Positions 1-9,402 of a stretch of DNA of 64,000 nt are shown one piece after another. A program made the translations under genes and the position numbers. Position 1 is the stretch's first letter, and each line of letters starts with the position of its first letter. The DNA is from Lachnoclostridium sp. UBA5725 (lineage in GTDB: Bacteria > Bacillota > Clostridia > Lachnospirales > Lachnospiraceae): contig DIGJ01000009.1 of NCBI GenBank assembly GCA_002419585.1, positions 73,259-137,258 on the forward strand. Reading direction: 5' to 3'. The notes beneath the pieces were generated by a model that worked only from the letters and a program-made list of their open reading frames with translations, did no database searches and was not told where the DNA came from.

Positions 1-1532
1 TGCAAAAAACTGGTGAATCTGATAAAAACACGTTGCTAACCATTCGGAATATACATAAGTCATTTGGATTGAATCAGGTTTTGAAAGGTATTAACCTGGA
101 ATTACGCGAAGGCGAAGTAATATCTTTGATTGGAGGAAATGGTGCTGGTAAAAGTACTCTAATGAAAATTATTATGGGAATTCATCAACCGGATGAAGGT
201 GGTATTTTTATCAGAGGACAAGAAGTGCATTTGACAAAACCGTCAGTCGCGCTTGCGAATGGAATCTATATGGTTCCACAGGAACCTATGTTATTTCCTA
301 ATATGACAGTAGAAGAAAATATAACAATTGGGTTTGAAGAAAAATCAGCGGAACTACATAAAAGACTCGTGGCTCAAATTAAAGACGTTGGTTGGAATTT
401 AGATTTAAACCGAAAAGCAAGCAGTCTTTCTATAGCTGAGCAGCAGTTGGTTGAAATTCTACGAGGTTTACTTCGTCAAGCTCAGATCTTAATCTTAGAT
501 GAGCCAACCAGTGCACTAACATTTGATGAGGTAGAAAGTTTGTTCAAGTGCGTTAACGATTTGCGTTCAAAAGGAATTTGTATTATATATATAACACATC
601 GTTTAACGGAAGTCTTTGAAATCTCAACCAGTGTTGCAATCATGCGAGATGGTGTTATTACATTAAGTGGAAATGTGAACGAGTTTACAAAGGAATCGTT
701 GGTACTAGGCCTTTTACCTGCTAGTAAAGAAGAAAAGAAGGAAAAAGATCAGGAAGAAGAACATTACGTTGATTATGAAAAAAAGAGTCCTGTATTAGAA
801 TTGAAAGATTTTAGTGGTTATGGATTTAACAACATTTTCCTCAAGCTTTATCCGGGTGAGATTCTTGGAGTGGCCGGTGTAGTTGGAGCAGGACGTACCG
901 AACTTGCTACTACAATTTTTGGAAGAGATAAAGTATTAGGTGGAAATGTAATTCTAGATGGAAAAGATATTACGGGTCTTTCTACAAAGAAGGTGCTCGA
1001 AGCAGGACTTAATTATGTGCCAGAAGATAGACACTTGCACGGATTATTTAAGATAGCGGATGTAGCAGTAAATACAACTTCTGCAGTTCTTTCAAATAAG
1101 TCCATGGGAAGATTCTTTTTAAATAGAAAGAAAGAACATGAAATAACACAAAAGTACATTGATGATTTTCGCATTAAAGTTACCGGACAATCACAGCTTA
1201 CAGGAAGCCTTTCTGGTGGAAATCAGCAAAAAATTGTAATTGGACGAAGCCTTTCAACCAATCCTAAGGTAGTAATTTTAGATGAACCAACCCGTGGTAT
1301 TGATGCAGGTGCTCGTGGAGATGTATATACAATCATAAAAGAATTGAGAAAACAGGGTGTATCTGTTTTGCTTATTTCTTCTGATATGGAAGAGATTGTA
1401 GAACTTTCCGATCGTGCAGTATCCGTATTTCAGGGTCGCATAAATGCAGAATTTGCAAAAAATGAAATTAATCAGGACAATCTGATGGCGGCAGCATTTG
1501 ACGTAAATACAGAGAAAGAGGTGGGTGTATGA
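1..1532 (+). CDS. lsrA: Sugar/AI-2 ABC transporter ATP-binding protein, LsrA-like (5' end just outside window)
   Basis: This is the cytoplasmic ATPase of an importer and carries two ABC domains in one chain, as in RbsA/LsrA. The first domain has Walker A GGNGAGKST and Walker B LILDEPTSAL. The second has the degenerate P-loop GVVGAGRTE, the signature LSGGNQQK and Walker B VILDEPTRGID; a weakened second site is usual for this family. A TTG at 33 could start it, but the frame is open to base 1. Bases 1-2 are TG followed by in-frame codons, so an ATG whose A lies one base before the window is likely and gives about 510 residues. It overlaps lsrC by 4 bp (ATGA), so translation is coupled. The permeases, binding protein and LsrF-like aldolase downstream favour Lsr over ribose transport. 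Confidence 0.85.
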   Translation, partial: QKTGESDKNTLLTIRNIHKSFGLNQVLKGINLELREGEVISLIGGNGAGKSTLMKIIMGIHQPDEGGIFIRGQEVHLTKPSVALANGIYMVPQEPMLFPNMTVEENITIGFEEKSAELHKRLVAQIKDVGWNLDLNRKASSLSIAEQQLVEILRGLLRQAQILILDEPTSALTFDEVESLFKCVNDLRSKGICIIYITHRLTEVFEISTSVAIMRDGVITLSGNVNEFTKESLVLGLLPASKEEKKEKDQEEEHYVDYEKKSPVLELKDFSGYGFNNIFLKLYPGEILGVAGVVGAGRTELATTIFGRDKVLGGNVILDGKDITGLSTKKVLEAGLNYVPEDRHLHGLFKIADVAVNTTSAVLSNKSMGRFFLNRKKEHEITQKYIDDFRIKVTGQSQLTGSLSGGNQQKIVIGRSLSTNPKVVILDEPTRGIDAGARGDVYTIIKELRKQGVSVLLISSDMEEIVELSDRAVSVFQGRINAEFAKNEINQDNLMAAAFDVNTEKEVGV

Positions 1533-2542
1533 CTTTAATAAAAAAACTCACAAAATCACGAGAAGTGAGCAGCTTATTGTTCTTGATCGTATTATTTTTA
1601 ATCGTTGGCTTTATTAACTTTGACTTTTTAACCGCATCCAACATACTGGCATGTTTCAACGACAGTGTTGTATTTACTCTACTCGCAGTAGGTATGGCAT
1701 TTACTATTTTTACAGGTGAAATTGATGTCTCAATTGGTGCAAACCTTGGATTCTCAGCCACGGTAGTAGGATCGTTATTACGAGATGGACACAGCTGGTT
1801 GTTTGCATTTGCGGTGGGAATCGCGATTGGCGCATTAATTGGTTTATTTAATGGTTGGGGTGTTGCATGTCTTAAAATACCATCCTTAATTTTCACATTA
1901 GGAACAAATGGTCTTCTTCGTGGAATGATTTATATTTATGCAGGAGGAGCTTGGGTAGAAAACTTACCAGCAAAGTTCACCTCCTATTCATCAAAACCAT
2001 TATTAGGAAATCTGACTGTTTACTATGCAGTTGCGTTGGTAGCAGTGATAGCGATACATTTTATGCTTACAAAGACCAAAAAAGGAAAATATTTTATCGC
2101 AGTAGGTGATAATGCAGGAGGAGCTACCTTAGTTGGTATTCCTGCAGTACAAACAAAGATTTGGGCATATGTTCTTTGTGGTGTATTTGCAGCAGTGGCT
2201 AGTATTATTTATGCGTCACGTATTGGATTTGTTACATCAATCGCTGGTAATGGATACGAAATGAAAGCGGTTGCCGCTTGTGTTATTGGTGGTATTAGTT
2301 TAACAGGCGGTGTTGGTAGCGTTATAGGTGCATCCATCGGTGCAGTTATCATGTCTAGTGTAAGCCGTATCTTAGTATTTATGGGATTTTCTTCGGACTA
2401 CGATAATACAATTACTGGATTTATGTTAATTACAATTGTAGTTGTGGACTCCTTAATGCAGCGACATGCTGCTGAAAAAATCAGACGTGAGCGATTGACA
2501 GCAAGAGCAACGAATACAGCAACCCAAAAAGGAGGAGAATAG
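1529..2542 (+). CDS. lsrC: ABC transporter permease, LsrC-like
   Basis: This is one of two membrane channel subunits for the LsrA-like ATPase. It is very hydrophobic, with about 8-10 predicted transmembrane segments over 337 residues. It carries the ribose/AI-2 permease features EIDVSIG (about residue 70) and KIPSLIFTLGTNGL (about residue 115), followed by a GGAWVENLP segment that resembles GGKWIEGLP of enteric LsrC. Its start overlaps the lsrA stop and its stop lies 2 bp before lsrD, so it belongs to one polycistron. Transport of AI-2 rather than another pentose-like sugar is inferred from the lsrF neighbour. Confidence 0.8.
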   Translation: MTLIKKLTKSREVSSLLFLIVLFLIVGFINFDFLTASNILACFNDSVVFTLLAVGMAFTIFTGEIDVSIGANLGFSATVVGSLLRDGHSWLFAFAVGIAIGALIGLFNGWGVACLKIPSLIFTLGTNGLLRGMIYIYAGGAWVENLPAKFTSYSSKPLLGNLTVYYAVALVAVIAIHFMLTKTKKGKYFIAVGDNAGGATLVGIPAVQTKIWAYVLCGVFAAVASIIYASRIGFVTSIAGNGYEMKAVAACVIGGISLTGGVGSVIGASIGAVIMSSVSRILVFMGFSSDYDNTITGFMLITIVVVDSLMQRHAAEKIRRERLTARATNTATQKGGE

Positions 2543-2544
2543 GC

Positions 2545-3549
2545 ATGAATAAGTCAACAACGAAAAAAACTCTCTTTAACTGGGATAGCTTTCTATTTTG
2601 CGTTTTAATTTTAGAATTTGTGGTATTTGGTTTAGCAAATTCAAAATTTTTAATGCCAAGAGTTTTATTAGCAAGTGTAAACGATTTTATTGCAATTTGT
2701 ATTATCGCTTTGTTTGTAACATTTGTTATGATTACTGGAGGTATTGATATTCAGGCAGCATCAATCGTAGGGCTTACATCCATTATCATTGGTGTTGGTT
2801 GGCAAGATGGTGGGTTGAATATCTGGGTTGCAGCTTTAATCGCTGTAGTAGCTGCAGCATTTTGTGGAGCACTCTCCGGTTTCTTTATTGCTTATTGTGG
2901 GGTACAATCGATGGTTGTCACACTGGGTGGAAGTTTTTTGTATGCTGGATTTGCATTATTGGTATCAAATTTATCCGCAACAGAAAGTTATAAAGGAATC
3001 AGTGGATTCCCAGAATATTTTAAGATAATTTCAAAATTTAAACTATTTGGAGTTATTCCGAGCCAGTTAATTTTATTTTTTATATTGATTATAATAGCAT
3101 ACTTATTATTACACAAATCAAAATATGGTCGCAATGTATTTCTGGTTGGAATTAACCAAGAAGCGGCAGAGTATTCAGGAATTAATACAAGGCTTGTTAT
3201 TTTGAGTACATATGTTTTATCTGCTGTGAGTGCAGCAATTGCCGGTATTATGTTAACCTCTTATCTAGGTACAGCAAAGAGTGATTTGGGTTCTAACTTA
3301 ACCCTTAACATAATTACAGCAGTCGTACTTGGAGGTACACTTAGTACAGGAGGAAAGGGTAGTGCAATTGGAACAGCACTCGCATCCTTAGTAATTGGTA
3401 TATTAAGATTTGGTTTACCGCTTTGTTTTAAAGTAAACACACAGTACCTAGATATACCGGTAGGACTACTTTTACTTGTAGTCGTAATTGGACGTGCGAT
3501 CGTATCCAGACCGCAAACAATTGCATTCTTTAATAAGTTTAAAAAATAA
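2545..3549 (+). CDS. lsrD: ABC transporter permease, LsrD-like
   Basis: This is the second permease subunit of the importer, 334 residues with about ten hydrophobic segments. It is a BPD_transp_2 family member: GGIDIQAASIVGLTS near residue 70 is the counterpart of the IDVSIG motif in LsrC, and VVLGGTLSTGGKGSAIGT near residue 255 is the conserved C-terminal glycine-rich loop. Two different permeases per operon is the Lsr arrangement, whereas ribose systems usually have one RbsC. GGAGGA lies 9 bp before the ATG, inside the end of lsrC. Confidence 0.8.
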   Translation: MNKSTTKKTLFNWDSFLFCVLILEFVVFGLANSKFLMPRVLLASVNDFIAICIIALFVTFVMITGGIDIQAASIVGLTSIIIGVGWQDGGLNIWVAALIAVVAAAFCGALSGFFIAYCGVQSMVVTLGGSFLYAGFALLVSNLSATESYKGISGFPEYFKIISKFKLFGVIPSQLILFFILIIIAYLLLHKSKYGRNVFLVGINQEAAEYSGINTRLVILSTYVLSAVSAAIAGIMLTSYLGTAKSDLGSNLTLNIITAVVLGGTLSTGGKGSAIGTALASLVIGILRFGLPLCFKVNTQYLDIPVGLLLLVVVIGRAIVSRPQTIAFFNKFKK

Positions 3550-3627
3550 TTAAGGAATTGCAAAATAATGTATGGGATTATTCAAAGCAATCAGCTTTTG
3601 GATAAATAAAAAAAGGAGGTTTATTTT

Positions 3628-4758
3628 ATGAAATTAAAAAAAGTTATGTCATTAGTACTTGCATGCTCTATGGTGTTGTCTTTAACTGCATGTGGTGGTA
3701 AAAGCGAGACAGCTACAACAAAAGAGAGTGGGGATGCTGCTACTTCAACAGAAACAACGAAAGGCGGCGATATCGCAGGTAAAACAGTTGTATTTATTCC
3801 AAAACTTACAGGTAATGCATTCTTTGAAGCAGCAAATGTTGGTGCTCAAAAGTATGCTGGTGATTGGGGAATTACAGTAGATTATCAGGGAAGCGCTTCC
3901 GCAGGAGTAGCTGATCAGGTTCAGGTAATCAATAATGCAGTAGCAAGTGGTGCTGATGCAATCTGTATTTCTACTGTTGATGCAGCAGGAGTAAAAGACG
4001 CATTATTAGCAGCAAAAGATGCTGGTTTAACTGTTTGTACATGGGATTCTGATTCTGAAGGCGATGCTCGTTCATTAATGGTATCTCAGGGAACTCCAGA
4101 AGTTTTAGGACAAATGTTAGTAGATATGTCTGTTGATGCATTAACAAAACGTGGTGTTGATCCAGCAAAAGATGAAGTAAAATATGTTTGGCATTATTCA
4201 CAGGCTACAGTAACTGACCAGAACTCATGGCAGGTAGCTGGTGAAGCAATCATCAAAGAAAAATATCCAAACTGGGTAAAAGTTGCTGATAACTACTATT
4301 CCGAGCAGGATGCTGAAAAAGCAGTTTCTGTAGGTGCAGCTATCTTAGATGCATATTCTGATATTGACCTAATTATCTGTAATGACTCTACAGCACTTCC
4401 TGGACAGTTAAAGGCTGCTCAGAACAAAGGTCTTGGAAAAGATGATGTTACAATTACTGGATTCGCAAGTCCTCAATCAATCAAAGAATACTGTGATGCA
4501 GGCGTACTTTATGAATGGGGTCTATGGGATTGTGGTATCCAAGGCGCTATGGGATGCTATCTTGCAGCATATCTTGCAGCTGGTAACGAAGTAAAAGTTG
4601 GTGATAAAATTAATATTCCTGGAATTGGTGATTGTGAAATCCTTGCAAATGATTGCTTATCTGAAGGTGCGACAACTGCTGATACAAATAATGGTGTAGT
4701 ATTATTACCTGAACGAGTAGTCTTCGATGCAAGCAATGTAAATGATTACAACTTCTAA
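3628..4758 (+). CDS. lsrB: Periplasmic-binding-like lipoprotein, LsrB-like AI-2/sugar receptor
   Basis: This is the extracellular ligand-binding lipoprotein of the importer. The N-terminus has a signal peptide ending in lipobox LTAC (Cys 22), then a Ser/Thr/Glu-rich linker, then a type I periplasmic-binding fold. Residues matching the AI-2 contacts of Salmonella LsrB can be picked out: Lys in FIPKLTGN, Asp in TWDSD, and Asp-Gln in TVTDQNSW. The later Pro and Ala contacts appear to be Asn and Ser (CNDST). From memory, such pocket changes have been reported in clostridial LsrB receptors that still bind AI-2. The RBS is AAAGGAGG. A hairpin follows the gene, so it may be expressed more strongly than the aldolase downstream. 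Confidence 0.8.
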   Translation: MKLKKVMSLVLACSMVLSLTACGGKSETATTKESGDAATSTETTKGGDIAGKTVVFIPKLTGNAFFEAANVGAQKYAGDWGITVDYQGSASAGVADQVQVINNAVASGADAICISTVDAAGVKDALLAAKDAGLTVCTWDSDSEGDARSLMVSQGTPEVLGQMLVDMSVDALTKRGVDPAKDEVKYVWHYSQATVTDQNSWQVAGEAIIKEKYPNWVKVADNYYSEQDAEKAVSVGAAILDAYSDIDLIICNDSTALPGQLKAAQNKGLGKDDVTITGFASPQSIKEYCDAGVLYEWGLWDCGIQGAMGCYLAAYLAAGNEVKVGDKINIPGIGDCEILANDCLSEGATTADTNNGVVLLPERVVFDASNVNDYNF

Positions 4759-4790
4759 AAATAATTAGAATGGTAATAAATAACTAAGTA

Positions 4791-4832
4791 AAGGGGCTGT
4801 GCATACAGAGTATTTGAGTATGCACTTCCCTT
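4791..4832 (+). promoter_or_regulatory. Intercistronic hairpin between lsrB and lsrF
   Basis: GTGCATAC (4799-4806) pairs with GTATGCAC (4818-4825), and an outer AAGGG/CCCTT extends the stem across a small internal loop. A weak T-rich stretch follows. Such hairpins after binding-protein genes commonly stabilise the upstream mRNA or end part of the transcripts. That role is inferred. Confidence 0.5.
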
Positions 4833-4863
4833 GTTTGTACAAAGAATAAGGAGGCATAATTAA

Positions 4864-5745
4864 ATGGCAGATTTAGATGGTTTAAAAATAGCAAAAGACT
4901 ACAAAGTTGAAGTACCTTTTGCGAATCAGGGAAATTTTCATGTAAAAGGCGCAAATAATTTAGATTGGGGTATGAAAAAACATCTTTCTAATATATTTGA
5001 TCCAGTGAGTGGGAATACTGTAATGTTCGCATTTGACCATGGATACTTCATGGGATCTACCGCAGGATTGGAAAGATTGGATATATTAATACCACAGTTA
5101 ATCCCTCATGTAGACGTGTTAATGGGTACAAGAGGAGCACTTCGTACTTGTGTTCCACCGGAATGCGGTAAAGGTATTGCACTTCGTACAACATCCGGTT
5201 CTTCTATGTTAAATGATGACCTTTCTCATGAAGTTGTAGCTGTAGATATCGAAGATGCAATTCGTATGAATGCTGACTGTATGGCAGTTCAGACATTTAT
5301 TGGAGCAGATGGACAGCTATCTAGCATCGATAATATATCGAGAACAATCAATGCAGGAATGCGCTTCGATATCCCTACTATGGGCGTTATAGCAGTTGGT
5401 AAAGAAATGGAACGTACCGATCGTTTCTTTAAATTAGCAACTCGTATTATTGCTGAAATGGGAGCAAATATTATCAAAACATATAACTGTGAAAATTTTG
5501 AAGAAGTCGTTGCGGCTTGCCCTGTACCAATTGTAGTTGCAGGTGGAAAGAAATTAGCTGAAAAAGATGCTCTTTCACTAGCTTATGAAGTAATTAGCAA
5601 AGGTGCAAGAGGAGTTGACATGGGACGTAATATCTTCCAGAGTCAGAATCCTGTAGCTATGGCACAGGCGGTTAACATGGTTGTACATAAAGGTGCAACA
5701 GATAAGGAAGCATATGAATTCTTCCTTGATACAAAAAATAAATAA
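4864..5745 (+). CDS. lsrF: LsrF-like class I aldolase/thiolase (phospho-AI-2 processing)
   Basis: LsrF is the cytoplasmic enzyme that transfers an acetyl group from 3-hydroxy-5-phosphonooxypentane-2,4-dione to CoA at the end of AI-2 breakdown. The protein is 293 residues, close to the family length, with the DeoC/FbaB (beta/alpha)8 fold. MFAFDHGYFMGS holds the conserved His (about 59), and NIIKTYN holds the likely Schiff-base Lys (about 205). VAGGKK and GARGVDMGRNIFQS form the C-terminal phosphate-binding segment. The RBS is AAGGAGGC, 7 bp before the ATG. No lsrK kinase, lsrR or lsrG lies in the window; they may be upstream or absent. Another phosphorylated ketose remains a possible substrate. 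Confidence 0.8.
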   Translation: MADLDGLKIAKDYKVEVPFANQGNFHVKGANNLDWGMKKHLSNIFDPVSGNTVMFAFDHGYFMGSTAGLERLDILIPQLIPHVDVLMGTRGALRTCVPPECGKGIALRTTSGSSMLNDDLSHEVVAVDIEDAIRMNADCMAVQTFIGADGQLSSIDNISRTINAGMRFDIPTMGVIAVGKEMERTDRFFKLATRIIAEMGANIIKTYNCENFEEVVAACPVPIVVAGGKKLAEKDALSLAYEVISKGARGVDMGRNIFQSQNPVAMAQAVNMVVHKGATDKEAYEFFLDTKNK

Positions 5746-5786
5746 GAAAACAATCGACTTTTCGTTTTGTATCTCCATACAAATAT

Positions 5787-5823
5787 AGGGGTTGTGCACT
5801 GATTACTCTAGTGCACAACCCCT
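5787..5823. terminator. Bidirectional terminator between lsrF and hydA
   Basis: A perfect 14-bp stem, AGGGGTTGTGCACT (5787-5800) paired with 5810-5823, has a 9-nt loop. AT-rich runs flank both sides, and it lies between the convergent lsrF and hydA genes. Confidence 0.85.
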
Positions 5824-5832
5824 TATTATTAA

Positions 5833-7581
5833 TTAGTGCTTGTTAATGCTTCTCTTCACATAACTTGTATGCAACGTTTCATGTGCTTTGTGACTTCCTG
5901 GTTCGCCAAGATAATTTTCATAAAGTTCAATGATTGCTGGATTTTCATGAGATTTTCTAAACTCTCTGGATTCATCCAAATCATAAAGTACTTTTGCACG
6001 AAGTGCGCGAATATCGGTTGAGTTACGAACACTTGCAGGTACCTGAGGCTGCCCACCACCATTTACACATCCACCAGGGCATCCCATGATTTCAATGAAG
6101 TGATAATCTGCTTCGCCGTTTTCTACTTTTTCAAGTAAGGCTTTTGCATTTGCAAGTCCAGATGCAACCGCAAGTTTTACATCCATTCCTGCTACGTTGT
6201 AAGTAGCCTCTTTGATTCCTGCTACTCCACGAACCTCTTTGAATTCTACTGGTGAGTCAGCAGCTTCGCCGGTTAATTTCCATACAGCAGTACGAAGAGC
6301 AGCTTCCATAACACCTCCAGTTGCACCAAAGATTATAGCAGCACCAGTCGATTCGCCCAGAGGATTATCAAATTTCTCATCGGTAGGTAATGATAAGAAA
6401 TTAAGTCCGGAACGCTCGATCATACGAGCTAATTCTCTCGTTGTGATGGAGATATCCACATCTGGTACGCCAGCTGCATTTTGATCGTCACGTCCGATTT
6501 CAAATTTCTTAGCGGTACATGGCATAACACTTACGCTCACGATATCTTTTGGATCCCATCCCATCTTCTGCGCATAGTAGGTTTTAACAACGGCACCAAA
6601 CATCTGCTGAGGAGATTTACAAGAGGATAAGTTTTCCGTCATGTCAGGGAAGTAGTGTTCACAGTATTTAATCCATCCTGGAGAACAAGATGTGATTAAT
6701 GGAAGTTTCCCACCGTTTTGAACACGATCAAGGAATTCAGTCGCTTCTTCCATAATGGTTAAGTCCGCACTGAAGTCAGTATCAAATACTTTATCAAAGC
6801 CTAGACGGCGAAGAGCAGCGATCATCTGATTTTCTGCGTTGGTTCCAATTGGAAGACCAAAAGATTCACCGATAGCAGCACGAACAGCCGGAGCAACCTG
6901 AACAATAACATGTTTTTCAGGATTAGCAATCGCTGCGAATACTTCTTCTGTGTAATCTTTTTCATAAATAGCACCAACTGGACAGACAGCGATACACTGA
7001 CCACAGGATACGCAGCTTGTTTCGCCAAGACCCATATCAAATGGACTTGCTAGGCTGGTCTTAAATCCTCGCTCATTTGCTCCAATTACGCCAACCGCCT
7101 GTACTTTTTCACATACAGCAGAGCAACGACGACAGAGAATACATTTATTGTTATCACGAACCATATGAGCAGCAGTTGTGTCAATCGCATATTCATTTCT
7201 TTCGCCATCATAGATTGCTTCGTCTTCTACTTTTAAATCTCTTGAAAGTTTTTGTAATTCACAATCGCCACTTCTAACACATGATAAACACTTACGATCA
7301 TGGTTTGAAAGAATCAACTGAAGAGTTTTCTTTCTAGAATCTAATACTTTTGGAGTATTTGTTCTTACTTCCATACCTTCGTTTACTGGATATACACAGG
7401 AAGCAACTAAGCTTCTTGCGCCTTTCACTTCTACGACACAGATACGGCAAGCACCAATTTCATTAATATCCTTTAAGTAGCAAAGTGTTGGGATATCAAT
7501 ATGAGCTAATCTAGCAGCTTCAAGAATGGTTGAGCCTTCTGGTGCAGATACATCTACGCCGTTTATCTTTAAATTAATCAT
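5833..7581 (-). CDS. hydA: [FeFe] hydrogenase catalytic subunit HydA (NAD-linked, multimeric type)
   Basis: This cytoplasmic catalytic subunit reduces protons to H2 or oxidises H2. Domains in order: a 2Fe-2S domain (Cys 34, 45, 48, 62), a His/Cys3 4Fe-4S site (His 94, Cys 98, 101, 107), two 4Fe-4S sites (Cys 147-157 and 190-200), then the H-cluster domain. The H-cluster motifs are TSCSPGW (about 297), MPCTAKKFE and EIMGCPGGCVNGGGQP. L1 has Ser where many enzymes have a second Cys. The ATG at 7581 is preferred: GGAGGC lies just upstream and the family starts there, although the frame stays open further upstream. The HydB- and HydC-like genes in the same operon point to an electron-bifurcating complex using NADH and ferredoxin. 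That is inferred from gene content. Confidence 0.93.
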   Translation of the reverse strand: MINLKINGVDVSAPEGSTILEAARLAHIDIPTLCYLKDINEIGACRICVVEVKGARSLVASCVYPVNEGMEVRTNTPKVLDSRKKTLQLILSNHDRKCLSCVRSGDCELQKLSRDLKVEDEAIYDGERNEYAIDTTAAHMVRDNNKCILCRRCSAVCEKVQAVGVIGANERGFKTSLASPFDMGLGETSCVSCGQCIAVCPVGAIYEKDYTEEVFAAIANPEKHVIVQVAPAVRAAIGESFGLPIGTNAENQMIAALRRLGFDKVFDTDFSADLTIMEEATEFLDRVQNGGKLPLITSCSPGWIKYCEHYFPDMTENLSSCKSPQQMFGAVVKTYYAQKMGWDPKDIVSVSVMPCTAKKFEIGRDDQNAAGVPDVDISITTRELARMIERSGLNFLSLPTDEKFDNPLGESTGAAIIFGATGGVMEAALRTAVWKLTGEAADSPVEFKEVRGVAGIKEATYNVAGMDVKLAVASGLANAKALLEKVENGEADYHFIEIMGCPGGCVNGGGQPQVPASVRNSTDIRALRAKVLYDLDESREFRKSHENPAIIELYENYLGEPGSHKAHETLHTSYVKRSINKH

Positions 7582-7591
7582 GATTGCCTCC

Positions 7592-9385
7592 TTATTTCTT
7601 AGAAATTGCGCCAAATTTACATTTTTCCATACAAGCACCACATTTTACACAAAGTTCTTGTGAGATAACGTGTGGTTCTTTGACTGTTCCGGAGATTGCT
7701 CCGTTTGGACAAACTCTAGCACATAAAGTACAACCCTTACATTTTGCTGGATCAATGTTGTAAGAAAGTAAGGATTTACAAACACCTGCAGGACATTTTT
7801 TATCAACTACATGAGCAAGATATTCATCTTTGAAGTAACGAAGAGTAGATAAAACTGGATTTGGTGCAGTCTGACCTAAACCACAAAGTGAATTTTCTTT
7901 GATGTAATAGCATAATTCCTCTAGCTTATCAATATCTGCTAAGGTACCTTGTCCTTTTGTAATCTTATCGAGAATTTCAAGCATTCTCTTTGTTCCAATA
8001 CGACATGGAGTACATTTACCGCAAGATTCATCTACCGTAAACTCTAAAAAGAATTTAGCGATATCAACCATACAGTTATCTTCATCCATTACGATAAGTC
8101 CACCAGAACCCATCATGGAACCGATGCTGATCAAGTTATCATAGTCTATTTCAATATCAAAATGTTCTGCTGGAATACATCCACCGGATGGTCCTCCTGT
8201 TTGAGCAGCTTTAAACTTTTTTCCGTTTGGAATACCGCCACCGATTTCGTCAATTACGGTACGAAGCGTTGTTCCCATAGGAATTTCTACTAGTCCGGTA
8301 TTGTTAATTTTTCCACCAAGTGCAAATACTTTCGTTCCTTTTGATTTTTCAGTACCCATGGATGCAAACCACTGCGCACCATTTAAGATAATCTGAGGAA
8401 CATTCGCATAAGTTTCTACATTGTTAAGAATCGTAGGTTTTTGGAATAATCCTTGTTCCGCTGGGAATGGTGGACGTGGACGTGGCTCACCACGATTTCC
8501 TTCGATGGATGTCATAAGAGCGGTCTCTTCACCACATACGAATGCACCAGCACCAAGTCTTAACTCGATATCAAAGCAAAAGTCTGTTCCAAAAATATTT
8601 TTACCCAATAATCCATATTCTCTTGCTTGCGCTAACGCAATTTTTAAACGATCAACCGCAATTGGATATTCTGCACGAACGTAGATATAACCTTGGTCAG
8701 CACCAATTGCATAACCAGCAATTGCCATAGCTTCAAATACTACGTGTGGATCGCCTTCCAATACGGAACGATCCATGAATGCACCTGGATCTCCTTCGTC
8801 TGCATTACAGCAAACATATTTCTGTCCGCCTTTTACTAAATCCTTCGCTAACTGCCACTTTCTTCCGGTAGGGAAACCACCGCCGCCTCGGCCACGAAGT
8901 CCACTGTCTAAGATGCATTTAATAACATCATCAGGAGACATTTCCGTTAAAACTTTACCTAATGCTTCGTACCCACGAGTTGCAATATATTCATCAATAT
9001 TTTCTGGATTGATAACACCACAGTTACGAAGTGCAATTCTGTTTTGTTTTTTGTAAAAAGCAGTTTCGTTTAAGGATAAAACGCTGCCTTCGTCGGTTAC
9101 TGTTTCATTATAAAGCAGACGTTTTACAATTCTACCTTTTAATAAATGTTCCTTAACAATCTCTTCAATATCTTCCACTTTAACCATGGAGTAAAAAGAT
9201 GCTTCTGGATATATAATCATAATTGGTCCTAAAGCGCATAGACCATGACAACCCGTCTGTACGATGGAAACTTCTTCGCTAAGACCATTTTTGTCGATTT
9301 CTGCTTGCAGTGTATTAATTATTTCCTGGCTTCCAGAGGAAGTACAACCGGTACCACCGCAAACCAAAACGTGTGAACGATACAT
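7592..9385 (-). CDS. hydB: NADH-binding flavoprotein subunit of [FeFe] hydrogenase (HydB/NuoF-like)
   Basis: This diaphorase subunit carries FMN and NAD(H) and passes electrons to HydA. Residues 1-90 are a thioredoxin-like 2Fe-2S domain (CGGTGC and TGCHGLC). The NuoF core follows, with the nucleotide/FMN loop RGRGGGGFPTGRKW (about 164-177), CNADEGDPGAF and CGEETAL. The 4Fe-4S motif ESCGKCTPC is near 465, and two C-terminal ferredoxin motifs are CKGCTLCARVCP and CVKCGACMEKC. The length of 597 residues fits bifurcating HydB rather than plain NuoF of about 430. Its stop lies 10 bp from the hydA start. Confidence 0.92.
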   Translation of the reverse strand: MYRSHVLVCGGTGCTSSGSQEIINTLQAEIDKNGLSEEVSIVQTGCHGLCALGPIMIIYPEASFYSMVKVEDIEEIVKEHLLKGRIVKRLLYNETVTDEGSVLSLNETAFYKKQNRIALRNCGVINPENIDEYIATRGYEALGKVLTEMSPDDVIKCILDSGLRGRGGGGFPTGRKWQLAKDLVKGGQKYVCCNADEGDPGAFMDRSVLEGDPHVVFEAMAIAGYAIGADQGYIYVRAEYPIAVDRLKIALAQAREYGLLGKNIFGTDFCFDIELRLGAGAFVCGEETALMTSIEGNRGEPRPRPPFPAEQGLFQKPTILNNVETYANVPQIILNGAQWFASMGTEKSKGTKVFALGGKINNTGLVEIPMGTTLRTVIDEIGGGIPNGKKFKAAQTGGPSGGCIPAEHFDIEIDYDNLISIGSMMGSGGLIVMDEDNCMVDIAKFFLEFTVDESCGKCTPCRIGTKRMLEILDKITKGQGTLADIDKLEELCYYIKENSLCGLGQTAPNPVLSTLRYFKDEYLAHVVDKKCPAGVCKSLLSYNIDPAKCKGCTLCARVCPNGAISGTVKEPHVISQELCVKCGACMEKCKFGAISKK

Positions 9386-9402
9386 AATAAGTCCTCCTCT
9401 AA

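Noticed and set aside
1468..1896. Long minus-strand frame over the lsrA/lsrC junction
   Set aside because: It lies antisense to two well-supported genes, has no RBS and no recognisable motif.
8421..9056. Plus-strand frames opposite hydB
   Set aside because: They mirror hydB codons; hydB has full domain support on the other strand.
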